A stretch of DNA of 64,000 nt from Fuerstiella marisgermanici (GCF_001983935.1 NZ_CP017641.1:5489001-5553000); one strand, 5' to 3'; counted from the stretch's first letter, positions 1-11,157 are shown. The notes: generated by a model from the letters alone, not told the origin. Numbers and translations are program-made.

Positions 1-270
1 GCCGGTGTGCCCGAATTCCCCGGCACTTTGCACGTGACGGAAATCAGTGAAGCCGCGAAGAAGCACTATCACAAGACGCTTACCGAAACGTACTTCTTCC
101 TCGAATGCGGTCCCGATGCCAAAATGGAACTGGACGACGAGATCATCGATGTCCGTGCCGGCGTCAGTATCGTAGTCCCACCCGGCGTCCGTCATCGAGC
201 GCTTGGAAAAATGAAGGTGTTGATTGTGGTGCTACCGGAATTCGATCCGGCCGATGAGTGGCTGGACTGA
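1..270 (+). CDS. Cupin-domain protein, 5'-truncated by window edge
   Basis: The reading frame is open to the first base of the window, so the start may lie upstream; the first in-window start is a GTG at 7. The visible 87 residues have the small beta-barrel pattern of a single cupin domain: a YFFLECGPDAKMELDDE stretch, then 'VRAGVSIVVPPGVRHRA', where the PPGVxH segment corresponds to cupin motif 2. Small cupins of this kind bind a metal or a small ligand and are often sugar isomerases, dioxygenases or regulators. Nothing here identifies the substrate. The gene converges on the glycoside hydrolase downstream, with only 4 bases between stop codons. Confidence 0.7.
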   Translation, partial: AGVPEFPGTLHVTEISEAAKKHYHKTLTETYFFLECGPDAKMELDDEIIDVRAGVSIVVPPGVRHRALGKMKVLIVVLPEFDPADEWLD

Positions 271-271
271 T

Positions 272-289
272 CGATCAATCATTTGATCG
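272..289. terminator. Short hairpin between convergent genes
   Basis: A 7-bp perfect inverted repeat (CGATCAA / TTGATCG, 4-base loop) lies at the convergent junction of the cupin gene and the glycoside hydrolase, overlapping the last codons of the latter. It may act as a bidirectional terminator. No clear T-tract is seen, so this is an inference from position and symmetry. Confidence 0.3.
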
Positions 290-3200
290 TCGCACCAATG
301 CCACTCGGTCTCCATCGCCATCATGTTGGCCGATTGACCGCACCTTGCCGCCTTCGATGGACGCCACCGACCCGTTCAATAGCTCACCACCGTTTCGTGG
401 ATCAAACCATTTCACGGTGAACGTCCCTGAAGCTGACGTGAGGTCCAGATCTGTGGTGCCACCTTTTGGCAAATAGACGACGTACACCTCGCCAGATTTC
501 GCGAAGCAGTACTTACTATTATCGTGACCTGCATTGCCGACCAGTTCGTCAGCGGGCTGCATGTCGTGGAACGGAATCTTCTGGTCGTGGAAGAAGTTGA
601 TCGCGACGCGGCAATAGTCCCAGCTGCGATCGCGTGAACGCCAGTCCTCGCAGACGAGGTCGTTCTCGACAAACTGGTAGCCGAAGTAGTACTCGACTCC
701 CGCACCACCCCCCATAAGTGTGCCCCACAACGTCTGGTGCCGCACTTCGTGTTCGGTGTAGATCATCTTGCCCGTTCGGTCCTTGCCGTCGAAACCTTTG
801 TAGCCGAGGTCCGGACATTGCCCATGAGCCGCCGTGCCGGATTCGTCGAAGGCCACGATCCACGGCTTGCCGGCCTTCGCAGATTCCGTCACCCACTTCA
901 CAGTTTGGCTATGCGTATCCTTGATCCCACTGTTCTGCAGTGACACGCCCGTCAGTTCGGACCGGTCGCCCAGCAGCGGCTTGTAGACCTTGTCCTGCTC
1001 ATTCGGAAACGTGTGAATCACGATGTTGTGTTTATACGGATCTGCCGTCGCCAGAAAGTGAATCATTTGTTTCTGCTGCTCAGTCGTCTGAGTGTTCTCT
1101 TCGCCAAGGTTCCAGTTCAACGCGAGGTTGTGGCCGTACCTGGCGATCAGTTGGCCGCAATAGGCTCGCCGCTGAAGACCGAAGTCTCCGCCGTCGAGTG
1201 ATTCAGGAACGTTTCCTTTGCCGCCGTTGTGTCCTCGTTTGTGATCGTCGTTTTCGGTTTCCTGCATTTTGAAGTGCAGGTACATGCCCTTGGCGGTGGC
1301 GTGATCGAAAACAATCCCCCACTGGTCCAGCTTGCTGCAGTCGAAGTGCAGCTTGTCATCTCGATGAATGTACGGCCACACGTTGTCGCCGTCGCCTCCT
1401 GCGTTATAGGTAAGAAACGAGAACGCATTACACCCCTTGCCAGAAAGGTAGTTGACCGCTCCGATCAAGCCTTTGCCCTTGCCGTCTTTCCATGTGGGAT
1501 CGCCGTCATTCCAATCCTGAACATGTGGCCCCCAGGTTTTCAGCGGCACTTTGTCAGGCTTACCGGCGATGGTGTTGTCGAAGTCGACATAGCCCAATAG
1601 CGTTTCAGGCGCGTCGGCTCCTGCCTTCAGAAAGTACTTCTTGCTGCCGGCGAACTGGAGATAGTGTTTGCCGACGTACTGCAATCGCCCGTGCGCCCGC
1701 AAGTCGCGACCGGATTTATCCGTGGCGGCGATTTCGAACGAACCGCGTTTGTACTCGCGGGGAGCGTCAGCAACGTCATTCGGGATGTGCAGATCCTTGA
1801 TACGGATCGGACCGACTACTCGGTACTTCCAGGCTCCGGCCAGATCCGGCGACAGGTGGGCTCGCCATTTCGTTCCCGCTTCGGCAGACGTATTCGCCGC
1901 GTCACCATCGGCTGCGAAGTAGCCCGGCACAAGATACTTCGGTGTGCCGGACTCATGAGTAAACTCGACAGCAAAGAAGTAGTCCGTGAACGGATTCGGA
2001 TCGTTGTCCTGTTCGTGAGCGTATGGACCGTCGAGCGTCAGCGTGACCTTGTGCCACTGTTTGAGTTCGCCGGTAATCTTCACACTGCCGTCACCATCCG
2101 GCTGCCGCGGCATGATCAGCGGCAGCTTGCTGACGGGAATCGTCGGGCTACCCTTGGGCTTTGCTTTCCGCGGCGCCTGCTGCGAAGTTTGCGCCATCTT
2201 CTTCAGCAGAGGAGCGGCAGCTTTGCGAGTTGCATCGTTGGCAGGCTCAAACGTCACCGCTGCCCAGCGAGCTCGACTGAATTCCTGACCGTCCTTCGAA
2301 CCGACTTCGGCAGCAACCTTAATCACGGTGCCTTCCGTGAGCTGCACCTTATTCCATGTCTTGTGAAATTTGTCGTCCTCTTCGTACGTTTGCCCACTCA
2401 GCGGACACTTGAAGTCGCCAATCGCTTCTCCATCGGCACTCACAACGTACGTCGATTCTCCATCGTTCTCCCCCACGGCCTGCAACGTCACGTTGTACAC
2501 GCCAGTCGGGAAGGGGAACGTGTTTTCCGCGACGGCCTTCTTTCGCTGGTCCGGATTGATGGCGGCCCACTTGCCTCGATCCAGATAAAACCCGGTGCCG
2601 TCCAGAGACCATTCGGCTGCGGGCATCGTGAGCTGTTTTGCCTGAGGCACTCGGGCATCTGCATCAAGATTCTGCTGGATCCAGTTTCGCAACGTGCTGC
2701 TGCCTCGGCCGTATCCGCCGGGAAGTGGTACCAGGTCGCGGGTTTGAATTTTTGGTGGCTCACCCCAATGAGCGGGAAACTTCTTCTGCGCCTTCACCAA
2801 TCGAAATGCTTTGGGCGGCGTTCCTGCGTGAACCTCGCTGGCCGGACCAACACCGTCGGGGCGTTCGAAGTCGCGGTTTGTGGTCATCAGCCACTTATCA
2901 AACTCGAAGCCATCTTCGCGCATTGAAAAGTGGATTGTGTGTTCGCCCGGTTCTTTGATGTCCAGAAAAATCTTATAAGGCTCGCCGCAGTGTTCCTTTT
3001 CGGTGCGTTGCTTGCTGTCCCACCGCCAGGTTCGTTTCCCTTCGCACCACTGCAACCGCTGACCGCTGGCAGGCCATTCTCCGTCGAGGCCCACATGCAG
3101 GCCGTTGTCTTCACTGCCCGTTGAAAACGCTCGTACCCAAACGTAGTATCGCCCCGGCGTGGTGATGTGAACCTTGTAACTCAGCACCGCCATCCTGCCT

Positions 3201-3544
3201 GCATCCGGCGCAAAGTTCGTGCCCCTGATTAGCTTGTCATCGTGAGTCCGCCGCGTGTCCGGCAGAACTTCGAGATATGCTCCGCCACTGGCACCGGCCA
3301 CGTGAGCCGGGTCGCCGTCAGGTTCGACGGCGGGCTTGTCGTCGGCCGTTGTCAGGTAGAATGCACGCTTGTCCGCTTGCGACTGCTCAATAAAGTGTTC
3401 GGCTTCGACGGCTACGAGGCCTTCCTTCTCGGCGAAGACCAGGCTGCCATCAGCGATTGGCTCAGAAGAGCCTGCGGCGTTGGCAGCCGTCGGACTGAGT
3501 GCCAGGCTTAGTGACAGACAAGCGAATGTGAATTTGTGTAGCAT
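275..3544 (-). CDS. Secreted DUF5060 / apiosidase-like glycoside hydrolase
   Basis: A 1089-residue exported protein. I start it at the ATG ending at 3544 because this gives a signal peptide ([18 protein letters not shown]...ANA), whereas the longer frame adds 46 residues with no secretion signal in front. Order: a carbohydrate-binding-like N-terminal region (about 25-230), a linker and a second beta-rich region, a DUF5060 module (about 483-590, [20 protein letters not shown]), an apiosidase/DUF4038-like TIM barrel (about 615-975, with [10 protein letters not shown] and WIVAFDESG as likely acidic active-site strands), and a C-terminal Collagen_bind_2-like domain (about 1000-1089, [13 protein letters not shown]). 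Such proteins are thought to cleave plant or algal glycans outside the cytoplasm, which fits a marine planctomycete. The substrate cannot be read from the sequence. Confidence 0.85.
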   Translation of the reverse strand: MLHKFTFACLSLSLALSPTAANAAGSSEPIADGSLVFAEKEGLVAVEAEHFIEQSQADKRAFYLTTADDKPAVEPDGDPAHVAGASGGAYLEVLPDTRRTHDDKLIRGTNFAPDAGRMAVLSYKVHITTPGRYYVWVRAFSTGSEDNGLHVGLDGEWPASGQRLQWCEGKRTWRWDSKQRTEKEHCGEPYKIFLDIKEPGEHTIHFSMREDGFEFDKWLMTTNRDFERPDGVGPASEVHAGTPPKAFRLVKAQKKFPAHWGEPPKIQTRDLVPLPGGYGRGSSTLRNWIQQNLDADARVPQAKQLTMPAAEWSLDGTGFYLDRGKWAAINPDQRKKAVAENTFPFPTGVYNVTLQAVGENDGESTYVVSADGEAIGDFKCPLSGQTYEEDDKFHKTWNKVQLTEGTVIKVAAEVGSKDGQEFSRARWAAVTFEPANDATRKAAAPLLKKMAQTSQQAPRKAKPKGSPTIPVSKLPLIMPRQPDGDGSVKITGELKQWHKVTLTLDGPYAHEQDNDPNPFTDYFFAVEFTHESGTPKYLVPGYFAADGDAANTSAEAGTKWRAHLSPDLAGAWKYRVVGPIRIKDLHIPNDVADAPREYKRGSFEIAATDKSGRDLRAHGRLQYVGKHYLQFAGSKKYFLKAGADAPETLLGYVDFDNTIAGKPDKVPLKTWGPHVQDWNDGDPTWKDGKGKGLIGAVNYLSGKGCNAFSFLTYNAGGDGDNVWPYIHRDDKLHFDCSKLDQWGIVFDHATAKGMYLHFKMQETENDDHKRGHNGGKGNVPESLDGGDFGLQRRAYCGQLIARYGHNLALNWNLGEENTQTTEQQKQMIHFLATADPYKHNIVIHTFPNEQDKVYKPLLGDRSELTGVSLQNSGIKDTHSQTVKWVTESAKAGKPWIVAFDESGTAAHGQCPDLGYKGFDGKDRTGKMIYTEHEVRHQTLWGTLMGGGAGVEYYFGYQFVENDLVCEDWRSRDRSWDYCRVAINFFHDQKIPFHDMQPADELVGNAGHDNSKYCFAKSGEVYVVYLPKGGTTDLDLTSASGTFTVKWFDPRNGGELLNGSVASIEGGKVRSIGQHDGDGDRVALVRRSND

Positions 3545-3667
3545 GCGATATTGCTCCCGGAACCCGCCCTTGGAATACACCTCTGTTCCAATGTAACAAT
3601 GTCGGACAGAATCTCCACTAACCTCGACGGCCTGCCAGACCGTCCATGATCGAACCGAATTCTTGCC

Positions 3668-4498
3668 ATGCCTGACGATCAAAAACCCATCGTCTGCACC
3701 TTCGAAAGTCGTCGCGCAGACGACATGCGTTCCCTGATTGAACGATTCGGTGGGACACCAGTCGTCGCTCCGTCGATGCAGGAAGTGCCCCTCGAACAGA
3801 ACTCAGAAGCCATAGCTGCGGTTCAAAAAATCATCGCCAATGAAACGCAGTACCTGATTCTGCTCACCGGTGTCGGCGTGGAAGCAATGCTGGAAATAGC
3901 CGCCACACAGCAACTCAAAGAACGATTACTTCAGGTCATGAAGGACATTCCGTTGCTGATACGCGGGCCCAAACCGGCGGCTGTACTTAAGCGATTGGGC
4001 TTACAGTACGCCGTCAAAGCCCCCGAACCGAATACGTGGCGCGAGTTATTAGCAGCGATCGACGGAGCCAGCGTCGCATTGGAAGGGCAAACGGTGGCCG
4101 TGCAGGAATACGGCGTGTCGAATCCGGAACTTTATGACGGCCTGAAACAACGCGGAGCCACAGTGCTGCCCGTGCCCGTCTATCGGTGGGCGTTGCCAGA
4201 CGACCTTCAACCACTCGAATCCGCGATCGAGAAAACGATTGCAGGGCAAACCGACATCCTGTTGTTCACGAGTGCGCAACAGGTCCGCCATGTGTTGTTG
4301 GTGGCGGAACAGCGTGGTTGTCAAAGCGAATGGCTGGAGGCGGCGAACAGGATTCTGGTGGCGTCGATCGGCCCCACATGTTCGGAGACGCTAAACGAAG
4401 TCGGGCTGAACGTTGGCTTCGAAGCCAGCCCGCCAAAGATGGGGCCGCTGGTTCGCGGTGCTATTGCGGCGTTTCAATCCGGCGAGCCGAGCACATAA
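3668..4498 (+). CDS. hemD: Uroporphyrinogen-III synthase
   Basis: The 276-residue protein matches the HemD family in length and two-lobed pattern: an N-terminal '[21 protein letters not shown]' segment, the central '[14 protein letters not shown]' strand-helix, and later '[14 protein letters not shown]' and '[19 protein letters not shown]', the usual second-lobe signatures. The enzyme closes hydroxymethylbilane to uroporphyrinogen III in cytoplasmic heme synthesis. HemD is poorly conserved, so assignment rests on the overall pattern. It is divergent from the glycoside hydrolase (start codons 123 bp apart) and converges on the ABC permease. hemW, another heme-related gene, is 10 kb away and not co-transcribed. 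Confidence 0.85.
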   Translation: MPDDQKPIVCTFESRRADDMRSLIERFGGTPVVAPSMQEVPLEQNSEAIAAVQKIIANETQYLILLTGVGVEAMLEIAATQQLKERLLQVMKDIPLLIRGPKPAAVLKRLGLQYAVKAPEPNTWRELLAAIDGASVALEGQTVAVQEYGVSNPELYDGLKQRGATVLPVPVYRWALPDDLQPLESAIEKTIAGQTDILLFTSAQQVRHVLLVAEQRGCQSEWLEAANRILVASIGPTCSETLNEVGLNVGFEASPPKMGPLVRGAIAAFQSGEPST

Positions 4499-4509
4499 GT
4501 CCTCGGCTC
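4484..4509. terminator. Hairpin spanning hemD stop, convergent junction
   Basis: GAGCCGAG (4484-4491) and CTCGGCTC (4502-4509) form an 8-bp perfect stem around a 10-base loop that contains the hemD stop codon. It lies exactly between hemD and the convergent permease gene, a good position for a bidirectional terminator. No T-run follows. Confidence 0.45.
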
Positions 4510-4521
4510 ACCAACGGAAAC

Positions 4522-6918
4522 TCAAATTCCAGCAGCGAGGTTGTTCGCATCGCTGGCGGGAGCATCGAACGACCGGAGTTCTAATTCCCGCTTCTCAACC
4601 TGCTCAGCGCGAAGGTCGCTAATCATGCGAGCGATGAGAATCGCCATGCCGATGCCACACAAAATCAGCGTGGGCATTTCGTAACGAAGCATGCGGCTCT
4701 CTTCGGAGAACACAGTTTCTGAAAAGAACACGCCGTCCGGTTTGATGCCAAAGCCGCCGCGACCGTGAAACGTAGCCATCGTGTTATTCACAAAATGGAA
4801 CGCCATCGCGGGAAACAAACTGCGACTGTGAACGGCCAGCAAGCCAAGCACGAGTCCCAACAGCGCGGCGTTGAATGCCTGTTGCGGAATCATGTGAATG
4901 ATGCCGAACATCAAACTCGACACGATAATCGCGACCTTTAATCGCCCGCCGCGAGCCAATCCGCTGAGGATAAAGCCGCGAAATGCGAGCTCTTCGCAGA
5001 TCGCAGGCGTAACGGCGAACACGGTGATAATCAACCAGCGAGGCAGGTCAGTGGAACTCAACAGCTTCGAAATACGAGCCAGCCCTTCTTCAGGCGGAGC
5101 GGGCAGAAACCCGTATTCGACAACAAAGCTGCTCACTTCGACGCTTAACGGATGAGCCAGCACGGCAAGGCCAACTCCCATCAGCATGGAGCTCAAGGTT
5201 GGCATGCGAAGACGGAAGGTCGCTCGCAGACTGGTCGTTAACAATATGCCCATAAACACCGCAGGACAGGCGATCATCGTCAGCTGCTGAATCACCATCG
5301 TCTGCATGACTCGTCGACCGACCACCGCATCGGTGCCCACAAGGTCGGGCTTCATATATTTCATCGCAACGAACTGCAGGAACAGAATCACGATAAAACA
5401 GAACACAGCTTCCGGAAGGGCTGGAACTGGTTCCTTGTCGCGAGTCAGGTTGCTGAACCACAATCGCACGTCGAACTTTTCAGCTTCGCGGAACAGTACG
5501 CCTTCACTGTTGTAAAGATCGATTGCCCACCACAACGCTAACATGCTGTACCCAAAGCTGGATACCAAAACCGGGATCGCATACATCAGCAAGTCATTCG
5601 ACTGCGTGGCGGTCAGCAGCAAACCTTTCAGCAGCAACGCCACGTTCACAACGGGAATGACGCTGTAAAGGGGCGTGATCTCAATCGCTGGATTCAGGCA
5701 GAACATGGTCAGCCCCAGAATCACCATCAACAACGGCGTAAGATAGTACTGGCCTTCCTTGGTCGATTTCGCGAACGTCGCCAGAGCCAGGCACAACGCG
5801 CTGAACAACGCAGCCAGCGGCACAAGCAGGATCACCAACCACATCAAAGCTGCCGCGCTGGGGAATTCCAGGTTAACAGCCTCTACGGCTCCCGCCCCCA
5901 TCGCAGATGCCAAGTGTTGGCCGGTGAATCCCATGCTTAACAGGTTCATCAGGGCTGTTCCAATACTGAACAGCAGGATCGTCATGAACTTGCCCATCAC
6001 CAGTTCGACTCGGCGAGCGGGACTGATCAGCAGCGTCTCCATCGTGCCGCGTTCTTTTTCACCGGCCCCCAGGTCGATGGCGGGATAGAAGGCTCCGGTT
6101 AACGCCATAATGACGATCATCGCAGGGAAGAGTTTACTCCACACATTGGCCGCCACTTCTTCGCCGCGCGCAACTTCAATCCATTCCAAGCTGGCCGGAT
6201 GTTGTAACTCCGGCCGCAAAGCTGCCTTTTCAAACGTGGTAGCGCGCAGGGCGTCTTCCCAGTTATTTAAAGCGTTGCGGATGCGGCCGAATGCCACCGC
6301 AGACTTGTCGTCGGCGCTGTTGCGAAGAACCTGCAGTTTGGGGACGAACACGGACTCGTCATCACTCACGGACGAATCCGTTTGTAGTGCGGCGATAGCC
6401 TCGGCATAACCATCGGGCACCATGACCAAGACCTGAATACCGCTATCGTTGAGCTCACTGCTGATTTCGTCGCGGATTTGCGCACGAGCGGCTGGATCTT
6501 CTTCTGATTCCGCAGCAGCCTGATACTGCGTCAGCTTCTTGTGCAACTGCCGGCCGCTCTTGAGCAGTTCGGCATCGGACCTTGCCTTGTGCGTTCCGGC
6601 AGGAACGGTTTCGTCTGCGGAGCCCGGAAGATCAACCACAGCGCGGAGACGTTTCGCGTCATCTGCGCCGCCGGGAAACCATTCGTCGCGGATTCCGTCC
6701 TCGCTAAGAAACGCTGGATCCGTTGGCAATTCTTTAGCGTTCAGCACAACGACCGTACGCTTCTGCTCACTGAACGTCAGCATCATCTGCACCACGCCCA
6801 GCCCAAGCATGGGGTACAGCAGCACAGGCAGAATCGTAATCATGAACAGCGTGCGACGGTCGCGCAACTGGTCACGTACTTCCCGCAGGAAAATCAGTTT
6901 GATGTTTTTCCAGCTCAT
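4522..6918 (-). CDS. NatB-like ABC-2 permease fused to CPBP protease
   Basis: A 798-residue membrane protein with two parts. Residues 1-480 are an ABC-2/NatB-type permease: first membrane segment near 25-48, a long extracytoplasmic domain (about 50-260), then five or six helices after '[20 protein letters not shown]' (about 284-303), the standard ABC-2 signature. Residues 500-798 are a CPBP (CAAX-protease-like) domain with EELAFRG (642-648), GIIH (H675) and AFHFVNNT (H708), the glutamate and histidine motifs expected of the metalloprotease. The start codon overlaps the stop of the ATPase gene by 4 bp (ATGA), so the two are translated together and should form one exporter. The fusion physically links export with a membrane peptidase. 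The substrate is unknown. Confidence 0.88.
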   Translation of the reverse strand: MSWKNIKLIFLREVRDQLRDRRTLFMITILPVLLYPMLGLGVVQMMLTFSEQKRTVVVLNAKELPTDPAFLSEDGIRDEWFPGGADDAKRLRAVVDLPGSADETVPAGTHKARSDAELLKSGRQLHKKLTQYQAAAESEEDPAARAQIRDEISSELNDSGIQVLVMVPDGYAEAIAALQTDSSVSDDESVFVPKLQVLRNSADDKSAVAFGRIRNALNNWEDALRATTFEKAALRPELQHPASLEWIEVARGEEVAANVWSKLFPAMIVIMALTGAFYPAIDLGAGEKERGTMETLLISPARRVELVMGKFMTILLFSIGTALMNLLSMGFTGQHLASAMGAGAVEAVNLEFPSAAALMWLVILLVPLAALFSALCLALATFAKSTKEGQYYLTPLLMVILGLTMFCLNPAIEITPLYSVIPVVNVALLLKGLLLTATQSNDLLMYAIPVLVSSFGYSMLALWWAIDLYNSEGVLFREAEKFDVRLWFSNLTRDKEPVPALPEAVFCFIVILFLQFVAMKYMKPDLVGTDAVVGRRVMQTMVIQQLTMIACPAVFMGILLTTSLRATFRLRMPTLSSMLMGVGLAVLAHPLSVEVSSFVVEYGFLPAPPEEGLARISKLLSSTDLPRWLIITVFAVTPAICEELAFRGFILSGLARGGRLKVAIIVSSLMFGIIHMIPQQAFNAALLGLVLGLLAVHSRSLFPAMAFHFVNNTMATFHGRGGFGIKPDGVFFSETVFSEESRMLRYEMPTLILCGIGMAILIARMISDLRAEQVEKRELELRSFDAPASDANNLAAGI

Positions 6919-7670
6919 GATTGTTGGGCGATTTCGGCTTCTCGTTGTTCAATCAGATCGAAAAACAGTTCTTCGACATCCGGTTGGTTATGGCGGTCGG
7001 CAAGTTCCGGCAGTGTACCTTCGTCTACAATTCTGCCGCGATGAATCACTGCAATTCGATCGCACAGCTTTTCGACTTCTCGCATGATGTGAGTCGAAAA
7101 GATAATGCATTTGCCTTGTTCTTTGAGTGTCGCCACCGCCTGTAGCACGTTGCGAGCGACCAACACGTCAAGTCCTGAGGTGGGCTCGTCAAAGATAATG
7201 ACAGGGGGGTCGTGAACGATCGTTCGCGCGATCGACACTTTCTGTTTCATGCCGGTGGACATCTTGGATCCCAGCCGGTCTCCGATCTCGTCCATCTGCA
7301 GCACGTCGAAAATTTCTTCAATGCGAGGCTGCAGTTTGTCTTCGGGAATCCCGTACAGTCGACCAAAGTACTCGACCATTTCGCGAGCCGTCATGCGGTC
7401 GTAGATGCCCGTGTTGCAGGACATGAACCCAATGTTGCGGCGAACGGCGGCCGCATCGTGCATGACGTTGATGCCGGCGACTTCCGCAAAGCCACGGCTG
7501 GGCTTCAGCACGGTGCTAAGGATCCGCAGGCAGGTCGTTTTGCCAGCTCCATTGGGGCCAAGCAACCCGTAGATTTCTCCGGGATTCACTTCAAACGACA
7601 CATTGTCCAGCGCGCGGAACTTGCCGCCGAAGTCGTTGAATTCTTTAGTCAGGCCCTTGACGCGAATCAT
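6915..7670 (-). CDS. NatA-like ABC transporter ATP-binding protein
   Basis: 251 residues from the ATG ending at 7670 ([11 protein letters not shown]), which places the first beta strand correctly; the upstream in-frame extension has no domain content. Walker A is GPNGAGKTT (38-46), the signature region is the degenerate '[13 protein letters not shown]' in place of LSGGQ, and Walker B is '[12 protein letters not shown]'. This 'TGMKQK' form is typical of NatA/CcmA-type exporters. It drives the fused permease-protease encoded immediately downstream (4-bp overlap). A C-terminal '[16 protein letters not shown]' helix ends the protein. Confidence 0.9.
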   Translation of the reverse strand: MIRVKGLTKEFNDFGGKFRALDNVSFEVNPGEIYGLLGPNGAGKTTCLRILSTVLKPSRGFAEVAGINVMHDAAAVRRNIGFMSCNTGIYDRMTAREMVEYFGRLYGIPEDKLQPRIEEIFDVLQMDEIGDRLGSKMSTGMKQKVSIARTIVHDPPVIIFDEPTSGLDVLVARNVLQAVATLKEQGKCIIFSTHIMREVEKLCDRIAVIHRGRIVDEGTLPELADRHNQPDVEELFFDLIEQREAEIAQQS

Positions 7671-7882
7671 GCGGGGAATGCTCTGGGTGTTGTGCCGAAT
7701 GGTTGGGCCCGTGATCGCGATTCGTTGTTGGATTCGCCAGAATTCCATCGGCCGTCCGGATGGGAAGAAACCCTGTCAGTTTCAAGACATCCAATGGACG
7801 ACCGTTCGTCGCGAGACGAAGCACTTTCAGGCTAACACACACATCGCCGGCGGGCGGGCATTCGGCAAACGTCAGCGCACGT

Positions 7883-9019
7883 TTACGATTGTAGAATCGG
7901 TAGAACCGGGTCAGACGATGCTGACTGGAACTCGTCGGCTTCATCAATGTAATCGTAATAAACGTTGCGTTGCCGAGGAGTGTAACCAGCGTTCTGAATG
8001 CACTGCCGAATTGAATCCACCGTAAGGTGATGAACGGTCCCCGCCTGGGACACCACGTTTTCTTCAATCATCAGACTTCCCATGTCGTTCGCACCGAACA
8101 ACAAGGCCATCTGCCCCACCTTTTCGCCTTGAGTCACCCATGACGATTGGATATTCGGCACGTTGTCGAGATACAGACGACTGATGGCCTGAGTCTTCAG
8201 GTATTCAAACGCCCCCGCGGGCGGAATCTGAGCCATGTCAGTGTTATCAGGCTGAAACGTCCAGCAGATGAACGCCGTGAAGCCGCCGGTTTCGTCCTGC
8301 AGTTCGCGGACTCGTTCGAGATGCTCAATGCGTTCGGCCAGCGTTTCGACATGCCCAAACATCATCGTGGCTGTCGACTTGCCGCCGAGGTTATGCCAGA
8401 CTCGCATAACGTTCAGCCAGTCGTCGGTCAGTACCTTGCCGCGAGTGATCTCTTTGCGGACTCGGTCCACCAGGATCTCACCGCCACCGCCAGGAATGCT
8501 GCCAAGCCCCGCAGCTTTCAGTCGTTCGAGCACCGTTTCCAAAGGCAGTTTGGAGATCTTCGTAAAGTGATGGATTTCCGGCGGGCTGAAACCGTGAACA
8601 TTCACCTGTGGGAAATGCTGCTTCATCGTTCGCAGCATGTCTTCGTACCACTCCAGCGGTAGCTTCGGATGCAGACCGCCCTGCAGCAGAATTTGATCGC
8701 CGCCCAGTTCGACGGTTTCCTCGATCTTCTTCAGCAGCGTCTCCATCGGCAGCACATAAACTTCCGGATGATCGGGCGGCCGATAGAACGCGCAAAAGTC
8801 GCAGACGGCGGTACACGCATTCGTGTAGTTAATGTTGCGGTCGATGTTGTAGGTGCGAAACGGTTCCGGATGCAGTCGGCGTGTGACAGCATCGGCAGCC
8901 GCACCAATGGCGGGAAGGTCGTGCGATTGCAGCAGCGTCAGACCTTCTTCCGGAGTTAGGCGTTCGCCCGCGACGGCTTTGTCAAGCAGTGACGAAATCG
9001 GAGAAGACAAGGTTTGCAT
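7883..9019 (-). CDS. mqnC: Cyclic dehypoxanthine futalosine synthase
   Basis: 378-residue radical SAM enzyme with the [4Fe-4S] cluster motif CX3CX2C at C69, C73 and C76 (NACTAVCDFC). The segments 'GGDQILLQGGLHPKLPLEWYEDMLR', 'HGFSPPEIHH', 'GLGSIPGGGGEILVDRVR' and 'KSTATMMFGHVET' are diagnostic for MqnC. It catalyses the ring-forming step of the futalosine route to menaquinone. The gene overlaps the end of mqnA by 38 bp, so the two are translationally coupled in the order mqnA-mqnC. Other steps (mqnB, mqnD, mqnE) are not in this window. Confidence 0.95.
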   Translation of the reverse strand: MQTLSSPISSLLDKAVAGERLTPEEGLTLLQSHDLPAIGAAADAVTRRLHPEPFRTYNIDRNINYTNACTAVCDFCAFYRPPDHPEVYVLPMETLLKKIEETVELGGDQILLQGGLHPKLPLEWYEDMLRTMKQHFPQVNVHGFSPPEIHHFTKISKLPLETVLERLKAAGLGSIPGGGGEILVDRVRKEITRGKVLTDDWLNVMRVWHNLGGKSTATMMFGHVETLAERIEHLERVRELQDETGGFTAFICWTFQPDNTDMAQIPPAGAFEYLKTQAISRLYLDNVPNIQSSWVTQGEKVGQMALLFGANDMGSLMIEENVVSQAGTVHHLTVDSIRQCIQNAGYTPRQRNVYYDYIDEADEFQSASSDPVLPILQS

Positions 9020-9833
9020 TTTGGTTGACCAGATTGTGTCGAGACGCCAGTTCGTGAAAAAGCTGCAGACCGCTGCGTTCGGCAGCCGTCATCCTGTAGT
9101 GCAGGTTCTTTGTGAGATAATTCAGAGCGACGGTTTCCGCAATACCCAGCTTTGCGGATTCCGATTTCGCGATGTCCGTCACATTGGCAAGGCCACGATC
9201 GCGAGCCTCATTCAATGCGGAAGCGACGCCCGTCGTGTCGGCCGATGTGTGAGCGACCCACATGGCAAAAACAAACGGCAGCCCCGTCCAGTCGTACCAC
9301 ATCTGGCCAAGATCCATCACTTCGACAAACGATTCCTGCGGTGTGTGCATCGCTCGATCGCCGATCAGCAAAACCGCGTCGGCCGCACTGTCGGTTGTCA
9401 TGGAATCCATGGATAGAGGCTCGGATTCCGGAAACGATCCGTAGCGTTCGGCCAGAATCACTTTCGACAACGTCGCGCTGGTGCGAGAACCTTCGTCCAG
9501 TGCCATCCGCCGTACTTTGCCGGGGTGGACGCGACAATAGAGCTTAACGCTCATCACTTCCCCGCGAGCCGCCACGCAGGCGTCTGAAATAATTTCGTAG
9601 CCGGGGCGACGAAAATATTCGATGGACGGAATCAGCGCCACATCCATCTCGCCATCGGCCAGAGAATCGGCCAGCCGGCTGGGGTAGTCGAGTTCAACAG
9701 AAGAACCGGGCAGCAGTTCGGACAGGTCCTGAATCAGCGGACGTGAATTCAAATAGCTGACCGCCCCGAGTCGGACGGACGCCGGTGGACGTGCTACGGT
9801 TTTGGATTTGGCCGAGTCTTGTTGCATAATCAT
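8982..9833 (-). CDS. mqnA: Chorismate dehydratase
   Basis: 283 residues from the ATG ending at 9833, chosen because a GGAG Shine-Dalgarno lies 6 bases upstream; the longer frame to 10049 adds 72 low-quality residues. The family signature 'RLGAVSYLNSRPLIQDL' and 'ELDYPSRLADSLADGEMDVALIPSIEYF' are clear, as are 'LYCRVHPGKVRRMALDEGSRTSATL' and 'WYDWTGLPFVFAMWV', typical of the periplasmic-binding-protein fold of MqnA/MqnD. It converts chorismate to 3-[(1-carboxyvinyl)oxy]benzoate, the first step of futalosine-dependent menaquinone synthesis. It overlaps mqnC. Confidence 0.93.
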   Translation of the reverse strand: MIMQQDSAKSKTVARPPASVRLGAVSYLNSRPLIQDLSELLPGSSVELDYPSRLADSLADGEMDVALIPSIEYFRRPGYEIISDACVAARGEVMSVKLYCRVHPGKVRRMALDEGSRTSATLSKVILAERYGSFPESEPLSMDSMTTDSAADAVLLIGDRAMHTPQESFVEVMDLGQMWYDWTGLPFVFAMWVAHTSADTTGVASALNEARDRGLANVTDIAKSESAKLGIAETVALNYLTKNLHYRMTAAERSGLQLFHELASRHNLVNQNANLVFSDFVTA

Positions 9834-10276
9834 GATCTGCTCCGACCCAACCGTGCCCTCGGCGTTCGGAATTCCCTGATGTCGCTGCTGTCCGGGACGC
9901 TTCCATCGCCGGCTGCCCAAATTTACGGGACGCGAATCTAGTATAGACGGACGCTGAGTGGACTCAACCGGCGGTTCAAAAACCCACGTATTGACGAACC
10001 CTGTAAGCGTTCTATTCGTGAGAATTACAGCGGTTACTGAAGGAATCATCGGGATTCCAGAGCAGCGGATCCGCCCGTTCGCTCAAAAACGGCAGTGAAC
10101 GGCCCTGAACTGCCCCCAGTTGCTTCGTTGGAGCAACATTCTCCCGTGCGCAAGAATTTTCCTCACCGCAGCGTCTGAATGACAGGAACAGAGTCCTCGG
10201 CGAGGTGAGCGGCTCGCCCTCACCGCACGAAGGCAGTTGGAGAGCGAGCGACGCCAAATCATCATGCGAAGATCTG
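9834..10276. other. Intergenic region without a supported gene
   Basis: 443 bp between the mqnA start and a possible gene remnant. Several short open frames exist but none has a convincing start, signal or family resemblance. Around 10200-10225 short direct and inverted copies of CTCACCGC/GGTGAG occur (for example GGTGAG and CTCACC flanking a GC-rich loop), possibly a degenerate hairpin. No tRNA or riboswitch was recognised. Confidence 0.5.
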
Positions 10277-10399
10277 CTACTTCGCGTCCACCAGTTTGAC
10301 GGACTTGATGTAGTCCAGGTCAGGGAAGTTCTTTTTCAGGTAGGCATTGCCTTCTGCCTGAATTGCTCCCTGGTTAGATTCCGCACGACTCCCCCATCA
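10277..10399 (-). pseudogene. Possible remnant: C-terminal tail of a second cyclophilin-like gene
   Basis: On the minus strand a short open stretch of about 40 codons with no start reads ...[22 protein letters not shown]... and ends in a clean TAG (10277-10279). It is bounded upstream by an in-frame stop. From memory, tails of the form GNAYLKKxFPxLDYI occur at the end of planctomycete peptidyl-prolyl isomerases. It is out of frame with, and separate from, the intact cyclophilin upstream, whose own end is normal. The best reading is the end of a deleted paralogue. This is a weak call resting on a pattern recollection. Confidence 0.35.
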
Positions 10400-10412
10400 T
10401 TCGGTTGCAACG

Positions 10413-11027
10413 TTACGGAGCTTTCAGCTCGCCGCAGTCGGCAATCGTAATCGTTGCTGATGTGCGGCCGCTTTGTGAACCGTAGCTTTCGATCTTCTTC
10501 ACGATATCCATGCCTTCGACGACTCGTCCGAATACGACATGCTTGCCATCCAGCCAAGGCGTCTTCACAGTGGTGATGAAAAACTGAGACCCGTTCGTGT
10601 TTGGTCCGGCGTTCGCCATACTTAAGTTGCCGGGACCGTCATGCGTGAACTTGAAGTTCTCATCGGGAAATTTCTCGCCGTAAATACTCTCGCCGCCTGT
10701 TCCGTTGCCGCGAGTAAAATCGCCCCCCTGCAACATGAACTGCTGTATGACGCGATGAAATTTACTGCCCTTGAAGCTTAGCGGCTTGCCTGATTTCCCG
10801 GTCCCCTTTTCCCCCGTGCACAGAGCTCGAAAGTTCTCACAGGTTTTTGGAACGTCGTCGCCGAACAGTCCGATCACGATTCGACCGGCCTTCTCGCCAT
10901 CTATCTGGATATCGAAGAACACTTTCGTTGTGACTTTGCCTTTTGCAGCAACTTCAGCCGATGCACTCGTGCTTGTTGCTGTCAGAGCCAATGCGAACAC
11001 ACTAAGGGCGTATAATCTCTTCAACAT
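10413..11027 (-). CDS. Exported cyclophilin-type peptidyl-prolyl isomerase
   Basis: 204 residues: an N-terminal signal peptide ([24 protein letters not shown]) followed by a complete cyclophilin domain (about 33-203). Visible family motifs are '[15 protein letters not shown]', '[28 protein letters not shown]', '[18 protein letters not shown]' and '[14 protein letters not shown]', which include the catalytic Arg, Gln and Phe of active cyclophilins. It should assist proline-limited folding of exported proteins outside the cytoplasm. It is divergent from birA (130 bp apart). Confidence 0.93.
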   Translation of the reverse strand: MLKRLYALSVFALALTATSTSASAEVAAKGKVTTKVFFDIQIDGEKAGRIVIGLFGDDVPKTCENFRALCTGEKGTGKSGKPLSFKGSKFHRVIQQFMLQGGDFTRGNGTGGESIYGEKFPDENFKFTHDGPGNLSMANAGPNTNGSQFFITTVKTPWLDGKHVVFGRVVEGMDIVKKIESYGSQSGRTSATITIADCGELKAP

Positions 11028-11157
11028 TTAACTACTCTCGTTTTGGGTTTTAACTCGACTTGGGCGATTGCCTGTCCGGATGTGACAGGCCAGTGCCGAC
11101 GCGATACAGTGTGGAGATTCTACAAATCAAGTCTCCAATTGCGAAGCAGGAATATGC

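Noticed and set aside
1664-2926. Long plus-strand frame of 420 codons opposite the glycoside hydrolase
   Set aside because: It is antisense to a clear protein with signal peptide and domains; its product is arginine-rich and matches no family.
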